Source: Candidatus Treponema faecavium
GTDB lineage: Bacteria > Spirochaetota > Spirochaetia > Treponematales > Treponemataceae
DNA: 5,915 nucleotides
Direction: 5' to 3'
Assembly: GCA_019113455.1 (NCBI GenBank)
Contig: DXHG01000069.1
Location: forward strand, 1-5,915
Shown here: positions 1 through 5,739 of the stretch, piece after piece
Position numbering within the stretch: the first letter of the stretch is position 1
Layout of the letters: each line of letters opens with the position of its first letter
The notes under the pieces: model-generated
Databases searched by the model: none
The model's input: only the letters and a program-made list of their open reading frames with translations
What the model was told of the DNA's origin: nothing
Made by a program: the position numbers and the translations under genes

Positions 1-14
1 CGTCCAGCGAGGCA

Positions 15-203
15 TTTGCAATCGGCAAACTTTTACTTTGCCGACGGCAAACCAAAAATTTGCCGTCGGCAAGTGCGCCGCTGGCCAGCGGCAAAATTCA
101 TGTCTGATAAATGGCAAATGTAAATTTTGCCATCGGCAATTTTTTATTTTTTAAACGGGAAATTTTTCAGTTTGCCATTGGCAAACCTTTTGCCGACGAC
201 ATG
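15..203. repeat. Phased array of 15-bp palindromic repeats, period about 22 bp
   Basis: About nine copies of a word close to TTTGCCGACGGCAAA, a palindrome around one central base, begin at 15, 37, 59, 81, 104, 126, 148, 171 and 189. Steps are 22, 22, 22, 23, 22, 22, 23 and 18 bp. The copies at 15, 37, 59, 126 and 171 keep both arms (TTTGC and GGCAA). Those at 81, 104 and 148 keep mainly the right arm, and the one at 189 only the left. Most spacers are A/T-rich and 7-8 bp long. The near-constant step of about two helical turns puts all copies on one face of the DNA. This could be a multi-site protein-binding array, a decayed minisatellite, or the edge of a longer array starting before the window. 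It is not a CRISPR: repeats and spacers are far too short. Confidence 0.75.
77..92. repeat. Perfect 16-bp palindrome inside the array
   Basis: GCCGCTGGCCAGCGGC is an uninterrupted inverted repeat with 8-bp arms. It lies where the fourth repeat of the phased array is expected (81-95), but its symmetry centre is shifted from the array register. It may be a diverged array copy or a separate binding site. Confidence 0.6.
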
Positions 204-373
204 CGTTTTTAAGCAAACCATATACTGCGCATCGGTCTGAAATGTGCATTTTTTCAAGACATGCAGTTCATGCCAAACTCGCACAATATGCAATGTATAC
301 AGTCTGTTCAGTTTTAATACTGCCAGGAGAAAATACAGTAAAGAATTTTGCATATTACGACGATAGTATAAAT

Positions 374-455
374 GCCGGATGTGCAAATCCCCTCCCACCC
401 ATTGCGCATCCGGCTGCCTGATGGCATAGCCGGCTTTTAACGCCGGCTTTTTTTT
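374..455 (+). ncRNA. Candidate small RNA with C-rich hairpin loop and intrinsic terminator
   Basis: Bases 374-386 pair with 402-414 as a 13-bp stem (12 Watson-Crick pairs and one G-U). They close a 15-nt loop at 387-401 that is almost all C with a few U and A. The loop contains CCUCCC, which resembles the anti-Shine-Dalgarno end of 16S rRNA. A 4-bp hairpin (415-426, loop UGAU) and then a strong intrinsic terminator (428-455) follow at once. No gene is visible upstream for this terminator to serve. C-rich single-stranded loops are known in Gram-positive regulatory RNAs such as RsaE, which bind G-rich ribosome binding sites. Acting as a trans-acting RNA here is inference. A weak -10-like TATAAA at 367-372 lies very close to the stem and no good -35 is seen, so the 5' end is uncertain. 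It could instead be the 3' end of a longer transcript. Confidence 0.45.
428..455 (+). terminator. Intrinsic terminator upstream of the penicillin-binding protein gene
   Basis: AGCCGGC (428-434) pairs with GCCGGCT (442-448) around a 7-nt loop, and eight T residues occupy 448-455. The T tract is on the + strand side, so it ends rightward transcription coming from the noncoding region at 1-427. It also insulates the downstream penicillin-binding protein promoter from upstream read-through. Confidence 0.85.
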
Positions 456-661
456 GCCCAAAGCGTGCTTACTGCGCACAGAGACTTGCAACCTTGCAGC
501 AAACTGCCTCCGCAAAACAAATCACAGAGAATACCTGAAGAAAAACGCCGCGTGTAAGCGCACCACCTCAGAGACCCGCAAAGAAAAAACCGCGCGTGCT
601 CCCTCCCGGCGCAGCAGCGCCCCGCTGGGAGAATCTGCGCTGACCCGCAAATTCTCCCTGC
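456..661. other. Noncoding spacer with GC-rich hairpin and 10-bp direct repeat
   Basis: No convincing gene is present; the short open frames here lack ribosome binding sites and recognisable sequence. The stretch holds an inverted repeat, GGCGC (608-612) with GCGCC (617-621) around AGCA, extended by CTCCC (599-603) facing GGGAG (627-631) across unpaired bases. Two identical copies of GACCCGCAAA, at 573-582 and 642-651, flank it. The second copy ends 10 bp before the -35 box of the next promoter, so it could be a regulator site. No T tract follows the hairpin, so it is not a typical terminator. Confidence 0.4.
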
Positions 662-690
662 TTGACAAAACCCGAGTGCTTACATAACAT
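662..690 (+). promoter_or_regulatory. Sigma70-type promoter for the penicillin-binding protein gene
   Basis: A consensus -35 box TTGACA (662-667) is followed after 17 bp by TAACAT (685-690), an acceptable -10. Transcription should start near 696-698, immediately before the ATG at 699. A perfect TATAAT at 695-700 overlaps the start codon but has no -35 at a usable distance (27 bp from TTGACA), so I prefer the first reading. Confidence 0.6.
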
Positions 691-698
691 ACCCTATA

Positions 699-3323
699 AT
701 GCGTAAAATCTGCACACATATCTATATTCTTGCAGCGCTTTTGGCTCTCGCTGCGGCAGGCTGCGGTCTGCTTGCAGGCGCCCTGCTCGCTCAGACGCTC
801 AACACGATACATACAGAAAACTTTATTGAATTTGAAACGGCGCTGCCGACGCAGCTTTTGGATATAAACGGAGAGGTGATTACCGAATTCGCCTCGGACG
901 AAAAACGGGAGATTATCGCCTTTGACGATCTGCCGCAGCATATGGTTGACGCGCTCATTACCCGCGAGGATCGCATATTTTACGAACACCCCGGATTCAG
1001 CGCCAAAGCGATATTCCGCGCGATTCTCGGCCAGCTCACCGGCAATTCACTGGGCGGCGGCAGCACGCTTACCCAGCAGATAGCAGGCACGCTCTACTGC
1101 GACCGCACCGAAAAATCAATCGTGCGTAAAATAGAAGAATTGTGGTGGGCGCTCCAAATGGAACGCCGCTATTCCAAAAATGAGATTCTTGAACAGTACC
1201 TTAACCGCATCTATTTCGGCGGCGGCACATACGGCGTAAACGCCGCGTCAAAATACTATTTCGGCCACGGAGCAGATCAAATTACGCCTGCGGAAGCGGC
1301 CATACTGGTAATTCAGCTTTCCAATCCGGCGTATTACAATCCGTTCGATTATCCCAACCGCGCAATGGAGCGCCAGCGCGACGTGCTCACCGCGATGGCA
1401 GACAACGGCCTGATTACAAAAGAAGCAGCGGACGCGTCATTTGACGAGTACTGGCTTAATTTTGACTATACCCGCATCAGTTCCTCCGCGTACTTTATGC
1501 GCGACGACAAGGCACCGTGGTTCAGCGAATACGTGCGCCGAGAACTTTCGGACATGATGTACGGCGCGCAGGACATTTATACCGGCGGCTTTACTGTCAA
1601 TACCACCGTCGACTTGAAAAAACAGCAGGCTGCGCAGACGGTCATGGAAAAATACATCTCCTACGCTAACCGCGCATATCAGCGTTCTTCCGGCGCGCGC
1701 AGAAACGACGCGGTTTCTACCTATATCCCCATGACGGAACTGATTGCGCTCGTGTTCAATCTGCCGCAGATAAAAGTCTCTGAGCAGATGGCAGAGTCGC
1801 GCGCGCTGTCGCAGTACCGCAGCGAAATCAACCCGATACTTGACGTGATGACGCTGATGACCGGCATTGACCCGCTTAAAATACAGATTGTAAACAGAGT
1901 AAACTCCGAAGTACAGCAGGCAAGCGGCAGAACCACGATAGAAGGCGCGCTTATCTCGCTTGAAAACGACACCGGCTACATCGCAGCGCTCATCGGCGGA
2001 AGCGAATACAGCGCCGACAATCAGTTTATACGCGCCATTCAGGCGCAGCTGCAGCCGGGCAGCACGTTTAAGCCGCTGTACTATTCGGCGGCGATAGATT
2101 CGCGCAAGTTTACCGCAGCCACGCCGATTTACGACACACCGGTTGTTTTTCATACGGAAGACGGCAAGCCCTATATTCCCTTAAATTTCCGCGGCGAGTG
2201 GCTCGGTTCCGTGCAGCTCTGGTACGCGCTCGCCAAATCAATGAACGTGCCGTCTCTCAAAGTGCTTGACGGCATCGGCTTTGACGCCGCCATTGAGCGC
2301 TCCACTGCCCTTCTCGGTATTCCGCAGGAAGAGTGGGAGCAGCGCGGATTCCGGCGCGTATATCCGCTGGGGCTCGGCGTCGTTACGGTGAGTCCGATGC
2401 AGATGGCGCGGGCATACGCTGTGTTCGCTAATCAGGGAAAGGCAGTAACGCCGATAGCTATCCGCTCCGTTGAAGACAGAAACGGAAGAATACTGCTCAA
2501 TCCGGAGCTCGATATCCGCATGGAGCAGCAGAACAATCCCGAAGTATATCAGATTATTTCGCCGCAGAACGCCTACATCATGACCGATATCCTCAAGAAT
2601 TCCGTGCGCATGGGAACGCTTGCGTGGGGTTCATCAAACGGCACGAAATTCCGCTACAAGGACGAAAACGGCAGATACTACACGATTCCTGCAGCCGGCA
2701 AAACCGGCACGACGCAGAACTGGGCCGACGCGTGGGCGGTTGGCTATACGCCGTATCTGACCACTGCAGTGTGGTTTGGCTTTGACAACCGCGTCGGTCA
2801 GTCGCTCGGCCTTGACCTTACCGGCGCCACGCTTGCCGGTGTTGCCTGGGGCGACTACATGAGCATTGCAAACGAAGACTATCCGTACCGCGACTTTACG
2901 CAGCCGCAGACGGGGCTCGTGCGCGCTCAAGTGTGTTCCGTTTCGGGCCAGATTCTCACCGAAGCCTGCGGAGACAGCCGCACAACGCAGTATTTCCTTT
3001 CCGGCACGGAACCGACAGTCGTGTGCGAGTATCATTCAAATATCAGCCGTGCAAAAAACATTTCTATCGACAGGCTGCAAAAAGAACGCAACTGGAGCGG
3101 CGTCCGTCCGTTTGCGGTAACCGATGCTGAACAGCTGAAGCTGGATCTTTCATTCCTGAACGAACCGCAGCAGCAGGCTCAACAGCCGGCGCAGAACAAT
3201 ACGGCAGCCCGCAGACAGCAGACGCAGCAGTCTCAAACGCGGCGGCAGTCTCAAACACAGCTGATGCCGCAGCAGCAGGAGCAGCCGCGCGTTCCGCCTA
3301 CGCATAATTATCTGCTTGACTAG
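699..3323 (+). CDS. mrcA: Bifunctional class A penicillin-binding protein (1A family)
   Basis: This enzyme polymerises lipid II into glycan strands and cross-links the stem peptides at the outer face of the inner membrane. Residues 8-31 form an N-terminal signal anchor. The GT51 glycosyltransferase domain shows EDRIFYEH (90-97, catalytic Glu90), GGGSTLTQQ (119-127), RKIEE (143-147) and KNEILEQYLN (160-169). The transpeptidase domain, from about residue 411, shows STFK (nucleophile Ser455, Lys458), SMN (514-516) and KTG (668-670). All catalytic motifs are intact. About 75 residues (336-410) between the linker and the transpeptidase fold look like an insertion, and residues 821-874 are a Gln-rich tail (18 Gln of 54). 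ATG 699 is the first in-frame start after a stop at 663-665. It has no Shine-Dalgarno and lies at the predicted transcription start, so translation may be leaderless. The symbol follows common usage; orthology to a particular mrcA/ponA is not proven. A ParB-like gene follows after 50 bp. Confidence 0.96.
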   Translation: MRKICTHIYILAALLALAAAGCGLLAGALLAQTLNTIHTENFIEFETALPTQLLDINGEVITEFASDEKREIIAFDDLPQHMVDALITREDRIFYEHPGFSAKAIFRAILGQLTGNSLGGGSTLTQQIAGTLYCDRTEKSIVRKIEELWWALQMERRYSKNEILEQYLNRIYFGGGTYGVNAASKYYFGHGADQITPAEAAILVIQLSNPAYYNPFDYPNRAMERQRDVLTAMADNGLITKEAADASFDEYWLNFDYTRISSSAYFMRDDKAPWFSEYVRRELSDMMYGAQDIYTGGFTVNTTVDLKKQQAAQTVMEKYISYANRAYQRSSGARRNDAVSTYIPMTELIALVFNLPQIKVSEQMAESRALSQYRSEINPILDVMTLMTGIDPLKIQIVNRVNSEVQQASGRTTIEGALISLENDTGYIAALIGGSEYSADNQFIRAIQAQLQPGSTFKPLYYSAAIDSRKFTAATPIYDTPVVFHTEDGKPYIPLNFRGEWLGSVQLWYALAKSMNVPSLKVLDGIGFDAAIERSTALLGIPQEEWEQRGFRRVYPLGLGVVTVSPMQMARAYAVFANQGKAVTPIAIRSVEDRNGRILLNPELDIRMEQQNNPEVYQIISPQNAYIMTDILKNSVRMGTLAWGSSNGTKFRYKDENGRYYTIPAAGKTGTTQNWADAWAVGYTPYLTTAVWFGFDNRVGQSLGLDLTGATLAGVAWGDYMSIANEDYPYRDFTQPQTGLVRAQVCSVSGQILTEACGDSRTTQYFLSGTEPTVVCEYHSNISRAKNISIDRLQKERNWSGVRPFAVTDAEQLKLDLSFLNEPQQQAQQPAQNNTAARRQQTQQSQTRRQSQTQLMPQQQEQPRVPPTHNYLLD

Positions 3324-3358
3324 TCTCTGATATTCCGTTACTCTGCATATGGTTGGGT

Positions 3359-3364
3359 AAAGGA
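3359..3364 (+). promoter_or_regulatory. Ribosome binding site of the ParB-like gene
   Basis: AAAGGA lies 9 nt before the ATG at 3374 and supports that start. No terminator or clear promoter is seen in the 50-bp gap after the penicillin-binding protein stop, so co-transcription is likely. Confidence 0.6.
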
Positions 3365-3373
3365 TAGTCGTAT

Positions 3374-3784
3374 ATGAAAGTCAGCATTGACAGCATTGTT
3401 GTGCAAAAACGGATTCGCAAAGATCTTGGCAATCTTGAGCCGCTGCAGGACAGCCTCAAGCGGTACGGATTGCTGAATCCTATCACTATCAATTCCAAGA
3501 ACGAATTGATTGCCGGTGAGCGGCGGCTTGAGGCCGCAAAGGCGCTGGGATGGACACAGATACAGGCGGTTGTAGTTGACCCGCCTGATGAAATCACACA
3601 GCTTGAACTGGAGATTGAAGAGAACACGCAGCGTATGCCGTTTACCGACGAAGAACTGCTTGCAGGCTACACAAAGCTTGAAAAGCTGCGGAACCCGAGC
3701 TTTTTCAGGATGCTGTGGCAGAAGCTGGTGCGGTTCTTCCGCAAGCTGTTTGCCAGATTCACACGCAGAAAAAAACAGCCATGA
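3374..3784 (+). CDS. Small ParB N-terminal-domain protein with C-terminal cationic amphipathic helix
   Basis: Residues 1-100 match the ParB/Noc N-terminal domain: GLLNPITI (32-39), the GERR box with following alanines (48-55, CTP phosphate binding in ParB), and ENTQRMPFT (83-91, the second conserved nucleotide-site box). Canonical ParB and Noc run to about 280-300 residues, with a helix-turn-helix for parS and a dimerisation domain. Both are absent here, and the protein ends at 136. In their place residues 110-134 hold ten Lys/Arg, no acidic residue and regularly spaced Phe, Leu and Trp, which predicts an amphipathic membrane-binding helix. Bacillus Noc is a precedent for a ParB-like CTPase that binds membrane through an amphipathic helix, though at its N-terminus. 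The good Shine-Dalgarno and intact frame argue for a real gene rather than a degraded parB. Being next to a wall synthase suggests, by inference only, a role in envelope growth or division. It is unlikely to be the chromosomal ParB. Confidence 0.85.
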   Translation: MKVSIDSIVVQKRIRKDLGNLEPLQDSLKRYGLLNPITINSKNELIAGERRLEAAKALGWTQIQAVVVDPPDEITQLELEIEENTQRMPFTDEELLAGYTKLEKLRNPSFFRMLWQKLVRFFRKLFARFTRRKKQP

Positions 3785-3821
3785 CGGCAAAGCATACATT
3801 ATTCATATATGTGCCGACAGG

Positions 3822-3868
3822 GCAATAAAAAACGGTTCATGAGCAATTCATGAACCGTTTTTTATTGC
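3822..3868. terminator. Bidirectional intrinsic terminator between convergent genes
   Basis: A perfect 21-bp inverted repeat (3822-3842 with 3848-3868) closes a 5-nt loop GCAAT. The core CGGTTCATGA/TCATGAACCG is flanked by six A on the left and six T on the right, giving a U tract to transcripts from either strand. It lies 37 bp after the ParB-like stop and 19 bp after the GGGtGRT stop, so it can end both units. Confidence 0.92.
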
Positions 3869-3887
3869 AGAAGCGGTATCAGGCCGC

Positions 3888-4898
3888 TTACTTGTTTAAG
3901 GCGGTGGCGACGTCTACCGCTACGGCAACCGTCGCGCCTACCATCGGGTTATTGCCAATACCCAGGAAACCCATCATCTCAACATGTGCCGGAACCGATG
4001 AGGAACCTGCAAACTGCGCATCGCTGTGCATACGGCCCATCGTATCGGTCATACCGTACGAAGCGGGACCTGCGGCCATGTTGTCAGGATGCAGCGTGCG
4101 GCCGGTACCGCCGCCGGAAGCGACAGAGAAGTATTTTTTGCCTTTCTCTACACATTCTTTCTTGTACGTACCGGCAACAGGGTGCTGGAAACGGGTGGGG
4201 TTTGTTGAGTTGCCGGTGATAGATACGTCAACGCCTTCGTGCCACATGACCGCAACGCCTTCGCGCACGTCGTCTACGCCGTAACACTTAACTTTTGCGC
4301 GCTCGCCTTTAGAATACGGAATCTCTTTTACGACTTTCAGCTCGCCGGTAAAGTAATCAAACTGCGTCTGCACATAGGTAAAGCCGTTAATGCGGCTGAT
4401 AATCTGCGCGGCGTCTTTTCCTAAACCGTTCAGTATGCAGCGCAGCGGCTCCTTGCGCACTTTATCTGCTTTTGCGGCAATCTTTATTGCGCCTTCAGCG
4501 GCGGCAAACGACTCGTGTCCTGCCAAAAAGGCAAAACACTTTGTTTCTTCACGCAGCAGGCGGGCGGCAAGATTGCCGTGGCCAAGGCCGACTTTGCGGT
4601 CTTCCGCAACGGACCCCGGAATACAGAACGCCTGCAGCCCGATACCGATTGCTTCTGCGGCATCTGCCGCGTTCTTGCAGCCCTTCTTTATTGCGATAGC
4701 AGCGCCGACAACGTATGCCCATTTAGCGTTTTCAAAACAAATCGGCTGTGTTTCCTGCACCGTCGTATACGGATCAATGCCCGCTTTATCGCAGATTTCC
4801 TTGGCTTCTTCAATAGAAGAAATACCGTTTTCATTCAACGCCTTGAGAATCTTATCGATACGGCGCTCATAGCTTTCAAAAGTAATTTTTTCTGCCAT
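3888..4898 (-). CDS. GGGtGRT family protein
   Basis: This 336-aa protein belongs to the family named for the motif GGGTGRT, found here at residues 262-268 and followed by a conserved-looking Gly-, Met- and His-rich C-terminus ending in alternating Ala/Val. The family has no established biochemical function that I know of. It is typically encoded beside a NifU-like scaffold gene, as here, which suggests a role in handling iron-sulfur clusters or a related metal cofactor. Eight cysteines (36, 54, 74, 92, 121, 154, 205, 249) are scattered and form no CxxC-type cluster motif. No signal peptide or clear membrane segment is seen, so a cytoplasmic location is likely. The ATG at 4898 is preceded by AAAGGAG (4906-4912) at 7 nt. 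That site overlaps the stop codon of the upstream gene, which points to coupled translation in a two-gene operon. The frame appears complete and ends just before the bidirectional terminator. Confidence 0.93.
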   Translation of the reverse strand: MAEKITFESYERRIDKILKALNENGISSIEEAKEICDKAGIDPYTTVQETQPICFENAKWAYVVGAAIAIKKGCKNAADAAEAIGIGLQAFCIPGSVAEDRKVGLGHGNLAARLLREETKCFAFLAGHESFAAAEGAIKIAAKADKVRKEPLRCILNGLGKDAAQIISRINGFTYVQTQFDYFTGELKVVKEIPYSKGERAKVKCYGVDDVREGVAVMWHEGVDVSITGNSTNPTRFQHPVAGTYKKECVEKGKKYFSVASGGGTGRTLHPDNMAAGPASYGMTDTMGRMHSDAQFAGSSSVPAHVEMMGFLGIGNNPMVGATVAVAVDVATALNK

Positions 4899-4910
4899 AT
4901 CAATACTCCT

Positions 4911-5612
4911 TTATTCTTTTCTCGGATCAATAAGTTTAACTGCACCGTCTTCAGGCTTTACGCGGCCATACGAACCGCGCGCCTTGTCCATTGCAGTTGC
5001 CGGATCATCGCCATTCTTGATGAACTCCATCATCTTGCCAAAGTGAATGTATTTATAGCCGATAATCGCGCCGTCTGAATCGACAGCGATTTTCTCAACA
5101 TAGCCTTCAGCCATTTCAAGATAGCGCGGTCCCTTCTTGAGCGTTGCAAACATCGTTCCCACCTGAGAACGAAGCCCTTTGCCCAGGTCTTCCAGAGAAG
5201 CACCGACAACAAGCCCGCCTTCAGAAAAGGCAGACTGGCTGCGGCCGTATACAATCTGCAGGAACAATTCGCGCATCGCCGTGTTGATAGCATCGCAGAC
5301 AAGGTCTGTATTCAGCGCTTCAAGAATGGTTTTTCCGATAAGAATCTCGGAAGCCATCGCTGCTGAATGGGTCATGCCGGAACAGCCGATAGTTTCAACC
5401 AGCGCTTCCTGAATAATGCCGTCTTTTACATTCAGCGTAAGTTTACAGGCGCCCTGCTGGGGAGCGCACCAACCTACGCCGTGCGTAAAGCCGGAAATAT
5501 CTTTAATTTCCTTTGCCTGAACCCACTTGCCTTCTTCAGGAATAGGAGCAGGGCCATGATAAGCGGCTTTTGCCAGCGGACACATATGTTCCACTTCTGC
5601 CGAATAAACCAT
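4911..5612 (-). CDS. NifU/IscU-like iron-sulfur cluster scaffold protein
   Basis: The first half resembles the IscU/NifU N-terminal scaffold fold, on which Fe-S clusters are assembled before transfer. GACKLTLNV (54-62) matches the region of the first IscU cysteine (Cys56 here). IGCSGMTHSAAMASEILIGK (75-94) matches the region of the second (Cys77) with the following helix. The third IscU ligand, in an HCS motif, is not evident. Extra cysteines are at 11, 49 and 106, with Cys49 and Cys56 seven residues apart. At 233 residues it is longer than IscU (about 128), and residues 140-233 lack a recognisable NifU C-terminal CxxC thioredoxin-like domain. The ATG at 5612 has AAGGAGAT (5617-5624) at 4 nt, or GGAG at about 6 nt. 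The GGGtGRT gene follows after 12 bp. No cysteine desulfurase gene (nifS/iscS) is visible in the window. The fold assignment is firm; the client and cluster type are unknown. Confidence 0.9.
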   Translation of the reverse strand: MVYSAEVEHMCPLAKAAYHGPAPIPEEGKWVQAKEIKDISGFTHGVGWCAPQQGACKLTLNVKDGIIQEALVETIGCSGMTHSAAMASEILIGKTILEALNTDLVCDAINTAMRELFLQIVYGRSQSAFSEGGLVVGASLEDLGKGLRSQVGTMFATLKKGPRYLEMAEGYVEKIAVDSDGAIIGYKYIHFGKMMEFIKNGDDPATAMDKARGSYGRVKPEDGAVKLIDPRKE

Positions 5613-5635
5613 AATGATCTCCTTACTAAAAGAGT

Positions 5636-5695
5636 ATTATACACCCACAGGCGTTCCTAATATTGCAGTATAATCGATTTCGCATAAAATATCTA
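5636..5695 (-). promoter_or_regulatory. Candidate promoters of the scaffold-GGGtGRT operon
   Basis: Two -10 candidates read on the - strand. One is a perfect TATAAT at 5641-5636, which would start transcription about 17 nt before the ATG but has only a poor -35 (AATATT) at 17 bp. The other is TATACT at 5672-5667, with TAGATA (5695-5690) as a four-of-six -35 at 17 bp. I cannot choose between them by eye. The 127-bp gap after rlmN shows no convincing terminator, so read-through from rlmN is also possible. Confidence 0.45.
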
Positions 5696-5739
5696 CTGCA
5701 TAGCTGCTCTTGTGCCAGAGCAAGCCCGCGTGTTTCCGA

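Noticed and set aside
15..203. CRISPR array
   Set aside because: The repeats are 15-bp palindromes with 7-8 bp A/T-rich spacers; CRISPR repeats and spacers are both much longer, and no cas gene is nearby.
144..515. Open frame of 123 codons on the - strand across the noncoding region
   Set aside because: It runs through the palindrome array, the C-rich hairpin and the intrinsic terminator, has no ribosome binding site, and its product resembles nothing I know.
454..687. Open frame of 77 codons on the + strand before the penicillin-binding protein
   Set aside because: It would start with TTG inside the T tract of the terminator, lacks a Shine-Dalgarno and has a composition expected of noncoding sequence.
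753..764. Lipobox-like AAGC at residues 19-22 of the penicillin-binding protein
   Set aside because: The hydrophobic stretch continues past the cysteine to residue 31, which fits a membrane anchor of a class A protein rather than a cleaved lipoprotein signal.
1437..2153. Long - strand open frame (238 codons) inside the penicillin-binding protein gene
   Set aside because: It is antisense to a gene with all catalytic motifs intact; long antisense frames are expected from GC-biased codon use there.
4515..5078. + strand open frame of 187 codons across the scaffold/GGGtGRT junction
   Set aside because: It is antisense to two recognisable family members, crosses their intergenic gap and has no recognisable domain.
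5705..5722. 6-bp hairpin TGCTCT/AGAGCA downstream of rlmN as a terminator
   Set aside because: The stem is short and no T tract follows on the - strand, so it is not a credible intrinsic terminator.
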